Part shown: piece by piece, positions 46,230 through 58,689 of the stretch
Position numbering within the stretch: the first letter of the stretch is position 1
How the letters are laid out: each line of letters begins with the position of its first letter
Assembly (NCBI RefSeq): GCF_020921035.1
Contig: NC_063151.1
Span: forward strand, 558,001 to 622,000
Direction: 5' to 3'
DNA length: 64,000 bases
Source of the DNA: Rhodamnia argentea
Lineage: Eukaryota; Streptophyta; Magnoliopsida; Myrtales; Myrtaceae
The notes under the pieces: model-generated
The model's database searches: none
What the model was told of the DNA's origin: nothing
Seen by the model: the letters and a program-made list of their open reading frames with translations, nothing else
Translations under genes and position numbers: made by a program

Positions 46230-49200
46230 GTCTCTTTCCCTCTCTACGCTTTGGAAAAGCAAAGACTATTTTACTGGTGCTTCGGATGAGCACGGGAAAA
46301 CAAAGAACGGAACAGTCCTGTTTGCCCATTGCTTTTGTTAATTTGGGTAAGGAGCCGAAATCGAGCGGGACAATCGCGGTAAGAAAGGGAACTAGTCGGG
46401 AGTAAGAATTCTCGATTTGGAAATAAAAAAAATAACATAAATGGTCTCTATATTTTAAATTTTTTAACGTGATCTCCGACCTTTAGTTCATTGCACAATG
46501 TCGTCCATAAACTTTTAATTTATTCAATGTGATCCTTGAACTTTTGGTACATGTTCAATTTAGTCTTGAACTGCATGAAAACATTTAGAATTCCTCTTTT
46601 TATTGGGTCAAAGTTAAGAGATCGTTTGTACCACTGTTTTATTTAGAAAAGTAGCCAGAAGATTGAAAAGTTGAAAACAGATGGGGCTCTTTTGCTATTT
46701 CCACACTCGTTTTCGAGAACAGTGATGCTTTCATATGCATCCACTCCCGCATTTAAAAGATGGAGGACGCTACCGCTATGGTCTATAAAAAGATTGCTGT
46801 GGTAGTAGCATCAGACTTATTAGATCCTTGGATTTTAAAAATCATCCGATTCAATTAGATCCTTTTTATATGTGCAATAGTAGCTTAATAGTTAGTAAAG
46901 CAGGGCTCTTATTTCAAATACACACCCAATTATTTCGTTAAAATAATGGGAATGACGTGATGCATGAAAAGTTACTAGCAGCTTCTTAGCTCTTTCCGTG
47001 CGAGTATAAGAATGATTGATGATCGAAGATGAATTTAATTTGAATGTTTTACACCACTTATTTTATTTTATTTTTATTTTATGGTTTGTTTGCACATCAC
47101 AAAAGTCTGCTCGAGGAGAACTAGGTTTTTTTCACAATCGCCTCCTCTCCTCCGCGTTGGGCCGCCTCTCCGCCGCATCGAGCTTCCTCTCTAGCGAGGG
47201 GCCTCCTCTCCGGTTGTGCTAGTGGAGTCTTCCGCTGCAAAGTCGAGTATCTTGATGACCTTGTTCTTTAATTGATTGTTTAGCTTAGTATGAGATCATG
47301 TCCCTCGTTCTTTAACCGCTTGAAACTTTTTTAATATTCGAAAGATGTCTCGACATGTTATGAAAAACTCGAGTTTAATCATTGACTTACAATATAGTTA
47401 TCTTGGACGACCTATATGAGGGCATCTTCAACTTGTGGAAAGTTGTCAAATAATTAGATTGTTTAACAGTTATTTACTCGCTTGATAAGACAACTAGTAA
47501 AGCCGGTGAGTCATTTTCAAATGATTTGACTTCAAATCAAGAGTCTCATTTCTACTGGGTCTGCGGCGTCGATGTTGTGCTTGAATTCAAATGACGCAAA
47601 TCTCCGCTCAACAATAACTCACTCATCGAGCTCATCACCCGAATAATTTCTAAAATATCATGATGTTTCAACGAGAAGAGTCGATCTCAGCCGTGCCTTG
47701 CCTCTGCTTATTCGAATTTAAATTCACAGTTCACCAAAGAGTAGATCGGATGTGACAAAATCCTTGGATTTCATATCCTATCCTAGTCCTACCATGACTA
47801 TAAATTTGGACGATCAAACATAGCCTTAGTTTGGTAATAAGGATCGGAATTGCCCTAGTTTGGGAAATAACATTTGAGGATACCCCCTATTTGTAAAATA
47901 ACTCACCAAATGAAGAGGCTTTTGTCAATCCACATCAATGCTAGTGGCCATACTTAGGTGGTTAGCTTGTTATGTACGTAAATGTAGAGTCTAATTAGCA
48001 AATAACCGTATCCGTGAGCATAGTGATTACCGACATCATTAAGAATGCGCTTGAAATGTATTTTCTCAGGAATTTTGTAATCACAATATGAGCCATCAAT
48101 TTGTATTTTTGGTCAATTCTTAGGCAACATTGAATGATACAATGCTCTATTTCTTTGGTCGAAAGAAATATTCCATCCGTCAAGCAGAATAATACTCAAA
48201 AGGTACATAGAAAGTTTCCAAGTCTAGCAAATTCCAAATAACTGCAGAAGAAAGCAAATGCCGGAAAGTAAATGACAAAGCATAATCTCATCCCTTAAGA
48301 ATCGATCCGTCGGCTTAAACGTTTTGTGGCCAATCACTAGATTCAGTGATTAATACACACCAATTTCTCCCATGCTATTTGCAACGACTCGTGGTACGTG
48401 TATTGCTTTAACGTTCTCATCACCATCGTTGAGCCGTAACACCAACATTAATATGTTGAAAGAACACAGACCAAATACCTATAAGGAACTCCCATATTTA
48501 TATCTAGATCTAATTCGGGATCGTAACACCTCCTGAATCAAAACCTAAACCTAAATCTTCCTTGGTGGTTGTTGACTTGACGAATGGTCGAACTAGTCTC
48601 TACGTTCATCCAAAATTAGCTACAGAAATATATTCACATAGAAAAACTTCCAAAACAGAGTGGGAGAGAAAAGAAAAGACAATTTAGAAAAAGAAATGGA
48701 AGTCATGAACTCCCCACGAAGATCCCTAAATGGCCAACACTCGAATCAACAAGAACAAGTAGAAATCTTGAAGATGAGTTCAAAGAGAGTTAGAGAGAAA
48801 GGGAGAGGAAGAGGGAGAGGGGGAGGGAGAGAGAAAGAAGTGCGATGACGGCTGTTGGAAACCCTAGAGGGAAAGGGAGCGTTGAGTCGGGCAATTGAAA
48901 ACGTCGCACGTACAATGCTCTATTTACCTTTTCTTTTTATTTACATTAAGATTGAGATGTCAAGATTGACACACGTTACACGGTGCACATAGTTGAATCA
49001 AAATGTAAAAAGAAAAAAAAAACACACAAAGAGTTGCCCAAAACATTTATCTTTATTTCTACTTTCATTTGGCTAAGACACTCATTTTTTTTTCATTAAA
49101 TGACCGAAATATCCTCGTCACTTTCTCTTTTCAATTTATCATTTTTCTTATCATACTTACAGACAAATTATTTTTATTTCTATCATTTCTCTCATCGGTT

Positions 49201-49314
49201 TCACAACAAAAATGCTCCATTGGCTTGATTTAACTCATAGACGATGGAAGAAGTACCAATCAGCAAGGCTAATTAGTTTTTTGGATGAAGATAGAAGCCT
49301 CGATCAAGTTCAAG
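46230..49314 (+). repeat. Segmental duplication, copy 2
   Basis: This copy matches 42620-45317 in order. It differs by an extra ~700-bp block (about 47115-47820) that includes a C-rich CCTCCTCTCC patch and is absent from copy 1. Substitutions are frequent (roughly one in ten by eye), so the duplication is old. No frame is conserved between copies. Confidence 0.85.
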
Positions 49315-50796
49315 ACCCGATGACGATAGAAGAAGTACCAATCAACGGGCTGCTGAGCACTTTGAAAGGGAGATCGGTATCATGTTTGCTGCTTAAAATT
49401 GCTTGAAACGCCTTATTTGTACCATCAGTGGTATGCCACAAACCCGAAGACCCGATGATCCTTTTGCTTTGACCTCAGCGGGTGACATTTTTGACTCTAT
49501 TTTAGAGATGTCAAACGTAGAATACTTCCTATTGATGTGGGTCATCGTATAATCGTTGATTCACGGAGAAACTCCTGCATTGATTGGGGGCATCATGTTT
49601 ACTCTACAACACTAAATAACTTGTCATCTTTTTTTTCAGAGGTTAAATATTAAACCTATTATACGGTGGCGAATTTAGTCTTAAAATTTTTCAGTTTTAT
49701 CAATTTAATCCTAATTAAAGCTTTTGATAATTTTTCAATTTAGTCATTTCGACTAACTTAGCCCGAAAAATACTTATGTGGATACTCGAGTTAGCTCGGC
49801 TAGATCGGCGGATGGGCCACATTGACCTAGGCGCCGAAGATCAAAATGGCATCGTTTTCCGCAATTAAACAAAAGCCTCTGAACTTTAGAAAACTTTTTC
49901 GTGTTGGCATTCCGCTTCTACTTTAAATCATAGGCAGAGGGATGCACATAGTTATATGAATGCGTGTTACAAGAAGGTGAAGTTGTTAGCTGTATATCAT
50001 AACATGATGATGCCAATTCGAGGTGAGAGATTTGGAAAAAAAATTAGGAATCTGGTAGCCCGACGGTTTGACAGTACTATCGGTTATTTCTGACTACAAG
50101 ATTTCTCGGTCAATAAGTGTTTTATACAAAACACGCGGTGATGGTGTTTGAGGCTACTGTTGAGATTGTGCGGTCACTGACAATACTGTTAGGAAAACAT
50201 TTCCCAAAATATTAATAGGGAGGCACCTGAACCACCTTCAACCAAGGTGAAGCCTCATAGACCTAAACATAAAAGATTAGGGGTTTACATTAGGTTCCGT
50301 TGAAGTGGCTATATTTCCAAACTTTGTTGTTGATTAAATTCTGACATGGTTTGTATATGTAAAATTTTGTTTGAAGTAAAGTTTTCATTGTTTCTTATCT
50401 ATCTGTGACATTTCCTATTAAGAGTTATCACAGAATCTATCTTCTTTAATAAAAAAATCGATGAACGACTTTCGATGGAAAGTACTTCGCCAAGGGATCC
50501 AATTCGCACGGGAGTTCAAACTAATCTTTTTCTCATGGAACTTGTGATCTGCCCTTCTCATCTCTCCTCCTAGTTACTTTTTTCAAATCCTCCTCTCAAT
50601 TAATCAAGAATTTACAACATTAATTGTATGAATGGAAAGGGAGGAATTACTTTATTTTTGGGGACTACTCCAAAAGAAATATTCTAATGGGTCTATAATC
50701 CAGCAAGTAAGAGAGAAAGCTTGATTTATTGAATTACACTAGTGGTGTTTTGACAGGGGATGTAAAAGCTTCGGATCGATGGAAGAGGCACTTAAG
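49315..50796. other. Intergenic with a degraded transposon end
   Basis: About 49640-49830 carries 'CAATTTAATCC' and 'TTTTCAATTTAGTC' repeats like the arms of the inverted-repeat family, but no matching other arm was found. The last few hundred bases should hold the WAKL 3' UTR. No gene is seen. Confidence 0.35.
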
Positions 50797-53700
50797 TCAC
50801 TGAATCGCCTTAGGGAGTAAACTGTTTGATGAGGGAGAGTTCTCTTCACTTATACATGAATCTTTCATTGATGCTGCCGAATTATCCGCTGCGCTCCCGG
50901 TTGAGCTCATGGTGCTACCTCCGCTTTGATCGCCGACATTGATCTCCTTTCTAATCTCCGGTTCGGCTCTCTTTTCGGGACAAATTAGCAACTTCTCGCT
51001 GATACTGCCCGGAGAAGAGGAGCATGAAGACGTCTCAGACAAAGTCGTGCCGCTTTTCGCTTCGGAAGCAGCCCATCTACTGAGCCTGATCCGGTCCAAT
51101 TCGTCCGCGACTTCCTTCATGGTAGGCCTCATGTCCCGGTGAGACGCGAGGCACCGGAATGCCACCTCGGCCACCTTCTGCACGGACAAGTACGTCCACT
51201 CGTCCTTGTGCACGTTGAGGATGGGGTCGATGATCTCATCCAACCGCGCCCTCCCAATCCTATCCGTGGCCAAATTGGCCAAGTTCACTTCGTTCTGAGG
51301 CCGCGAGAAGTCCACGACCTTCAACGACGTGATGATCTCCATGAGTACTACGCCTAAGCTGTAGACGTCCGACTTGTCGGAAAGATGGAAATCCTGATGG
51401 TACTGGGGATCGAGATAGCCCGGGGTGCCCTGCGGGGCGGTCGAGATGTGGGAGTCCTCGAGCATGCCGAGTCTCGAAAGGCCAAAATCCGCGACCTTGG
51501 ACATGAAATTGTAGTCCAAAAGAATGTTGCTTGACTTGACGTCTCGATGGTATATTGGGGGCTTAATGGAGTGGAGATGGGCAATTGCTTGAGCAGTTTC
51601 TATGGCGATTTTGAGTCTGATCGGCCAGGCAAGTCCTTGACCCCTCTCCCTGTGCAAATGCTGGCACAATGTGCCGTTGGGCATGAACTCGTAGATGAGG
51701 ATCTGCTCACCTTTCTCGATCGAGCAACCGAGGAGCTTGACCAGGTTGGGGTGGCTCACGGACGACAGGAGCTTGATCTCATTCATGACTTGCTCGACGC
51801 TGTCCCTCTGTTTGATCCTCTTGATGGCGACCCACTCCTCGTTGCCGTTCAATTTCCCCGCGTAGACTGTCCCGAATGCCCCGGTCCCCAACCTCTGCCT
51901 CTCTGCGAAGTAATTCGTGGCTCTCTCGATCTCTTTGTAGGGATAGAAGGTGATGCTGCTCCGGCCCGAGGCCTCGGACAGACGGCGCTGCACAGTGAGT
52001 TGAGCTTTCCACTTGTTCCGCCGTCGAAAGAAACAGCAGATCAAGCCCAAACTGATCATGAGGGAAGCCCCAACCACAACACCTGAAAACAAAGAAAATA
52101 GATGACATGAGACAGCATTTGAACAGGTATCGCCATGAACATTCCTATTACTCACGTGAAGTTATGATCATTTAATCAAATTTGACAGGAAGGAAGAAAT
52201 TACCTCCAACTAGAACAATTATTCTGGTGGTTCCTCCACATTGGCCAGAGAGATACTTTGCAGGATTGCACATGAATGCGTCTGCTTGCAAGACAAAAAT
52301 AAGAAAACGAGGTCAGCACTCAGCAGGATGAGGATTTTCGCAATCACGCACACAAAAACAGCACTGACATTTTTGACTCGATAAGCTCTTCGGAGCAGCC
52401 ACGATCGGCACGATCGAAATCGATTCCCCATAAAGCCTAAGTTCCGGTATAAGCACAAAAGTTAAGAAGAGCTAGCTCGACGCCGAAAACATAGAACTAA
52501 AAGGAACAGTCAACTATCATCAGCTACTAGAATCCACGCGGATTTCCGTGGCGATATACGTTAGGAGATCCCACTTGTGGAGGGTTAAGTTCAAAGTTGT
52601 CGATCACAAGTGCCCTCCAAAGTCAACAGATTCTGGGCTTCGGATGGATCCCTTTGGAGCAAATTCGGCATCGTTCAAAAGAATCCACGCAGATTTCCGT
52701 GGCGACATCCGTTAGGTGAAACAGCCCATCCGTGAGCGCGACGGGCTCTCCCTTCTCTCCTCCCCCACGCGTGCCAGACAAAGGAGAGGACAATAATGGC
52801 GGGTCGTTCTTTAACGAATCAAGAAGAAAAATGGGACGCCGACCCACATATTATATCCCAATTTTGACCCGACTTTAGGACGAAACTTGGATTAAGACAA
52901 TGCTAATTGTCTTTCAAGGGTCCCCCGTGTATTATTGTCCGAGCGCTAATGGGGTCGCTGTGCGTTTACTTTTTCTGCGTTTTAGTGGGCGAACGTGCTC
53001 GTTTAACCAAACCAACCCACCACGCCAACGAAATTCCATGCTGCTGCGTCAAGAAGGAGATGATCTCGTCCTCGACAGAAAATGCGGTCTCGTCCGGCCA
53101 CGAGCTATGATGGCATCCACTTGAATAGGACTAGAAACGGCATCCCGTCCCCTCGACTCGATTGAATCCGCAGCCGAATTCGTGCGGCGTGCTTTATTCC
53201 CAAACGGTGATATGGAGGAGTTATTGCATGAAATTTCGTATACATACTGAATTGAATGCGAACATTTATAGAGGTTGGTCTCACCAAACTCCATTTATGC
53301 TAGAGCAGTAACATTGATACCTAGAGCCATCAGGATAGGTTATGATGCTAAAGCTGGGTGTGGTTCGCAATTATCGGTTGACTTTAGTGAAAGAAAAAAT
53401 TAGAGTTATATCGATAATTTATGGTTGGAGAGAGGCTTTCGTGAGAATTTAATTCTTATATTGTCGTTCGCACGAAAGAAATTACCGGGCTACGATAAGG
53501 TGCAGCCGCAATTTCATAGGGGAAGTAAACATTGTAGACTCACCTGATTAGCATAGCAAACGGGTCGTATTCTTAACCTAATACCAGCCGCTGTGACAAT
53601 TAGCATATTAATTTTTTTTAATCTCATTTAAGCATTTTTAGCACGAATTTTCAATTTAATCGCAGAAGATAATTGGTCAAAACAGTCAGATAATAAAACC

Positions 53701-54486
53701 CTCCAACTAACCTCTCTGGCAGCCGGTGCCGGCCAAGAACCCGTCGCCAAGGAACCCCTCCTTGCACTTGCACCGGAACCCATTTCCGCCGCCGTTCGGC
53801 AGCCCCAAGAGCTTAAAGCAGTCCGCGTCCTCGGAGCACTCGCAACCGTCGCCGTTCAGCCACCACACCAGCTGTAGCATCTGGATGCCCAGCGACACCG
53901 ACACGTTGTTCTGCTGTTCCGCCGATATCGCTGACAGAAAGTACTGGCAGCCGAGGGAGAGGAGCCTACTGCGGTTGAGAAACGTGGCGGTGTAGCTGTT
54001 CGCCTCCTCGGAGAAACAGCTCATGCTGGTGTTGGTCTTGTTGCTTGGCTGGCAGAGGGACTGGAAATGAGCCTGGATGACCTTCGTATTGGGCACATCG
54101 CAGGGGGAGGCCTTCGTGCAATTGTTGAGCAGGATCGCGTTGTTCCCCATCGGCGCGTAGTTGCTGCCGTAGAGCTGCTCGATGGACCCGAACGGGCGGT
54201 CGCACTTGGCCTCGATGGTGATGGTGACGGCGTCTGGGCCAGCGGACTGCACTAGGAAATCCCCCACGAGGGCGTTCCCGTCCTCCGTGCAGTTGAGCTG
54301 GATCGGGCAGCCCGGGGAGAACCCAAAAGGGTACGTTAAGTTCTGCTTCGCGGGCATGCCAGTGCCGCAGGTCTGGCTGCAGGACGGCTGGACGGCTCTA
54401 CGCCCCTCCGCCGTGATAATAGGCAAGACCACGCCGGCCAAGAGGAGGAGGGTGGACAGAGCGGTCTTCGGGATCATCGGCCACAT
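50797..54486 (-). CDS. Wall-associated receptor kinase-like protein (WAKL14/20 type), 712 aa
   Basis: Exons on the minus strand: 53712-54486, 52204-52281 and 50797-52082, GT-AG with consistent phases (2139 bases). Residues 1 to about 27 are a signal peptide. The extracellular part has a GUB_WAK-type Cys-rich domain (CSQTCGTGMPAKQNLTYPFG) and a WAK-associated C-terminal domain (DGCECSEDADC ... GFRCKCKEGFLGDGF). A transmembrane segment lies at about 285-303 (VVVGASLMISLGLICCFF) after CGGTTRI. The cytoplasmic Ser/Thr kinase shows the Gly loop LGTGAFGTVYAG (about 349-360), Lys372 in VAIK, HRDVKSSN with Asp465, DFG at 483 and GTPGYLDPQYH. It is an RD-type kinase with all key residues. Family members sense wall fragments or ligands. 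An alternative acceptor three bases earlier is possible for exon 2. Intron 1 is long (1430 bp) and contains a direct repeat. Confidence 0.93.
52529..52716 (+). repeat. Direct repeat in WAKL intron 1
   Basis: About 37 bases starting AGAATCCACGC at 52529 recur at 52680 (151 bases apart), with four or so differences. Each copy can fold locally (CCACG and CGTGG). It lies in intron 1 and has no known role. Confidence 0.7.
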
Positions 54487-54509
54487 CGATTTGGATGGCG
54501 TCGCGGTGT

Positions 54510-54548
54510 CTAGCGAGATTGCGGGTCGGTTTTATCAACGAGAAGCAT
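54510..54548 (-). other. Possible 12-codon upstream ORF of the WAKL gene
   Basis: An ATG at 54548 opens 12 codons and a TAG, ending 23 bases upstream of the WAKL start codon. If the transcript starts further upstream, this small frame could reduce translation of the kinase. Inference from sequence only. Confidence 0.4.
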
Positions 54549-56803
54549 GAGGAAGGACCGGTAACTGTCGGAGAGAGGAGCAAGGCACTCCCCTTTTCAG
54601 CGGATTAGGTTTGGTTTTTAGGCAGGGGATCGTGCTGGGGAAGAGAAGAAGAGTTAGAAGAAGGAGAGGTGTGGGAATCTTTGGAGAGTTGCTTAGGACA
54701 GAGAAGTTGTCTTTTCGCGTTCGAGGGAGCAAATATAACGGAAAAGCTGAAATGGAAAGAAACAGCGTTCAAGAGGACCAACGGGGTCGTGGCTCAGGAT
54801 GTGCTTGTACCCATCAATGAGACAGGAATTAAGGCTGAGTCCTGGTTGAGCAAGCAAATGATTCTCCGTTCTTTTAAGGGGATTATGTCAAGTTGGGGTT
54901 TATTCAATTGCCATTTGGGTCCCCTAAGCTAGTCAAAATTGACACTTTGACCGCGGGCAAGACTGGAACGGTGGTTTGTCATTTTGAACACCCTCTTGAG
55001 AAATATTCATGGAGGAAAGGACGGGGAATAAAAATAACCCATCAATATTGAACATGATAACAAGAATGAATAAAAAATGACCCGATTATATTTTTATGGA
55101 GAGCTTCTAGATAAGCTAGCCACGCATCAACCCCATTAAAGCAAGAACTCAAGCCATTACCCAATAGCGACCAGTCACTTCGAACACAACATCATCTTGC
55201 CTTCAAATTATTCGGCCATTATGGAATATGCATTTGGTCGTCTGGATTTCTAACTAGGACATGACTGGATAAGATATGATATAAAATTTATGGATTTTGC
55301 TATATTATATCTATTATTTGTTGAATCCCAGTAATAAAATTGACTATTTTCACATCATATTTTGTCCATTGCTTAGTATGAACGGCATAACAGTGTAAAT
55401 GAACATAGAAATTTCACAAATGGAGATGGTAAGAATCTCTCGCTACACTCTTGCCTACTTTATTTTTATTTACTTATTTTTTTTTGTTATTTTTCCTTCT
55501 CTTTTTTATTTTTTAATTTTTTTAGTTTTCTTTAATTCTCTTTTCCCCTCCTATCATTTTAAACTACACTAATATGCCTAAATTACCTAAAATAGTAAAT
55601 AAATATAAATACAAATACTAATAGAAATAAATAAAAAAGAAAGTGTTGTTATTTTGTATTATCTATATTAGAATATATAATTTTAACTTTATTAATTTAA
55701 GAATTTTATTATTCGAGAAAAATAATTTTATATTATGAATAGGAGAAATCCGGTCTACCTTTATCTCACCTCCTCCATTGGATAATTTTATTCGAGATAT
55801 ATCCCTCTTATATGTTACATCCCAACTTATCATGCTTTGGGTAGGCACCAAATATAGGATTGAAAAATTTTGATCATATCCTGACCACCAAAAAGCAGGC
55901 GTTTGTTCCAAAATGCTAACGCCCCTCATTAAAAACAGCGATCCATTCTTTCCTCTGTGTGCACTGTCATGGCAAGGGATAGTGGCATCGGCAGCTACTG
56001 TGGCCATCATGGGGAAAGTTATAGAGAAAAGCCAGGGTTTGGAGGGTTAGATATTCAGATAATTCGTTGTCCAAGTATTTTTAAAAATTCGAGGGAAGGT
56101 TGCAGAGGGTTTTAGTTTAGGTACTTAAAAAAAGAACATGTTCATTAAACGGCAGTTTGTGTTTTCTTTGGCTATTGAAGCAATTGGCGCGTCGAAATCA
56201 CATTCGATTATTTTATCACCGAGTGCTTATCTTTTGAATTTAACAGGTTGATCTGATGAAAAGCAATTTCAACATGTGGGCCAAAGAAAAAAACAATGTT
56301 CGAATCGATCGGGCTGCTAGCTCCTCCTTTTCACCTTTTTTGTTTGCTTCCCCTTCTTTCTTGGATTTTATCTTGTGAGGTGGTAAATTGGAGGAAATGG
56401 GTTTTGCTAGCAATGTCGTACAATCAAATTCTCAACGCCAAAATAAAAATCCATGTTGGAGCTTTGGATTCAAAGACTCGGTCGACGGGGACACCACCTT
56501 CATAGATCACGTAGAGACTCATCTATACTTAAGAGAAAAAGAAGTCTTCGTGCCGGTGCCGCTCAAAGAAAAGAAAAGAGAGAGAGAGAAAATAAAACAT
56601 AAAAAATAGAGAGCCGTGTTCCGCTGGACAGTGTTTGTTTGTTCTACAGTTCTACTTAGTGTTCCTTGTCTTGGATTTTTCCAACGTAATAATCACTTTG
56701 TAATAATTGAAAGTTGAATATTCACTGCACGACGTCGTTTTCACGGGGCTCCCTCACTCCTCTTCTGTTTGGTTTCTTAACACTCCATGTCTTGACTCTT
56801 GAG

Positions 56804-56807
<4 letters not shown>
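54549..56807. other. WAKL 5' flank and intergenic region
   Basis: The first few hundred bases should hold the WAKL promoter. From about 55200 on the DNA is very AT-rich with long T and A runs. Several frames near 100 codons (for example 55663-56010, -) look non-coding. Confidence 0.4.
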
Positions 56808-56860
<53 letters not shown>

Positions 56861-56863
56861 ATA
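56806..56863. repeat. (AT)n microsatellite
   Basis: An almost uninterrupted TA dinucleotide run of about 58 bases, with a single phase break near 56850. Confidence 0.95.
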
Positions 56864-57073
56864 CCAAATATTTTTTTTTAATAAGCATATAAATGGTTGG
56901 CAACCGCTTGATCACGTGTTACTGTTACCGAATGAATTAAATTTGATGAAGTTTGAACAAAGTTCGACCAAGTAATCAGGAGAAGTTAAGGGCTGTTCAT
57001 GGATACATACGAGGAAATTCTAGCTTCCGAGTTACATCCCGCGTTGACTTCTCAACTGTGAATGAGCTTGAAG

Positions 57074-57883
57074 GGGAAAAATACCACAAAAAAAAAAAAA
57101 AAGAAATTCAGAACTTATTGTACTTGTGTCAAATTTAGTTTTAAACTTTTCAATTGTACCACTTAAGTCTTAAACCTTTTGACGTTTTGTCAATGTAGTC
57201 AATCTAGCTAGTTTTCACAAAAAAGTTGACATGAATGTCAATCGTCCTATGTGGCACGATTGATCTTGACGTAAATAAATTTATAGCTTTTAATATTCTT
57301 CTTTTCTTTTTCTTTTTCTTTTTTTAATTATAGCTGCAAAGGTCGCAACCCTCCCCCAGTTACAAGGGTTGAACCCTCTCCCAGGCCACAGGGGTCGAGC
57401 CCTTGCTGGATATGGTGGGGGCCGCCCTCGTTTGGGTGAGGGTTGCCCTCATTGGATTTAGCCAGGGCTTGACTCTCACAACTTGACCTCACAACCTGGG
57501 TGAGGGCTGCCCTTGTGGCTTCTATCAAGGGCTCAAACCTCATGGCTGAGCGAGGACTTGGCGACCCTTGCCCATGGCCGGCGATGGCCCGACCAAGGGC
57601 TACGATCCTCACTAGCGCTTGGCGAGGGATTGGCAAAGGTCATTGGTCACAATGAAAAAAAGAAACAAAAAAGTTAGAAAATTGTAAGATTTATGTATGT
57701 CGGTGCCGGTCGTATTACGTAAGACGGCCGGTATCCATGTCGCCTTAATTTGCCGCGAAAATTGGTCGGATGAACTACATTGACAAAATGTGAAAATGTT
57801 TAGGACTCAAGTGGTATAACTGAAAGGTTGACTAAATTGGTATAAATATAATAAAATTTAATTTTTTTTTTGGCATTTTTCCC
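57074..57883. mobile_element. Inverted-repeat element with GC-rich core, ~810 bp
   Basis: Ends GGGAAAAATACCACAAAAAA and the complement GGGAAAAATGCCAAAAAAAA match, and the arms share 'TTTAGT..TAAAC' and 'CCACTTRAGTC' repeats. The core (about 57335-57640) is enriched in AGGGTTG, AAGGGCT and GGCGA words, giving a 102-codon minus-strand frame that I take as non-coding. It belongs with 30011-30647 and 61303-61902. Confidence 0.7.
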
Positions 57884-58472
57884 GAGCTCATAGGCTTCAA
57901 GTTCTTGCTTCCTTTCTTCTCGGAAACCATTTGTACAGTCTTAGTAGCAGAACTGAGTGGAGTTTGTTCAGTCATTTTCTCTTCTTCCTCGTTCACACAG
58001 CCCCAGAGAGGTTCTAGCCTAGCTCGCGTGTCAGGATCCAGTAATCTCAACTGATGGGCTCTGGCCCCTGGGCATGCCATGCACATATGACCTCTACATT
58101 GGAAGGGTTCTTGCTGGGACATCGAACGTCTATTGCGGATGCCGAACATTGATCCTTCAACGCAATTAAGTTGTATAAATCATCAGACTCGACATTCCTT
58201 CATTTTTGCTCCTCTGATATATAATACCGACACTACATTTAGGGTTGCAAATGAAATGGCTAAATGATACCATAGGTCAATTTGTCGATCACCGGGTATG
58301 TCTGGCCAAATTGCCACCAAGCAGGTGCTACGTCATTGAATTCCACCAATTTTTCTATCAATTATGGTGGCTTGGAACGATAAGCTCTTTCTTTGCAAAA
58401 CAGTCTCGACCTGCCAATTCTGCCCCCGTTTGTGATTCATCAGCAATCACCTGGTGCTCGAGCCCTTGACAC

Positions 58473-58680
58473 TCACGCTCGCAACATCGACGCCATCTGG
58501 AACTTGACCCCTCCTTTCTTGGTGCACGAGACACGGCGGTAGAGGACCGGGATGATCCCGGCCTTGGCATCTCCGATTTTCTTGAACGTGGGCATGGAAA
58601 GGTCGAAATGTTCCCACGGAGAATTGCAAAACCGGGCTTCAATGTGATGGAACCCGCCTTGGGTAATTTGTTCACCCTTT
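58473..58680 (-). pseudogene. Alpha-expansin gene fragment
   Basis: On the minus strand, the frame ending at TGA 58473-58475 reads an expansin domain-1 signature: RFCNSPWEHFDLSMPTFKKI, with the HFDL motif, then AKAGIIPVLYRRVSCTKKGG. These align with the alpha-expansin pattern 'CNPP..HFDL....F..IA.YKAGIVPV.YRRV.C...GG'. Expansins loosen cell walls during growth. Only about 60 codons are present; the rest of domain 1 and all of domain 2 are missing and no signal peptide is found. After the signature the frame runs into a stop at a GTGAGT-like site. It is a relic or a captured fragment. The larger minus-strand frame in another phase here is a shadow. Confidence 0.65.
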
Positions 58681-58689
58681 AATTAGGAT

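Noticed and set aside
57832..58149. 105-codon minus-strand frame
   Set aside because: It starts outside and ends inside an inverted-repeat element, has no recognisable domain, and cannot be spliced convincingly to the expansin fragment.
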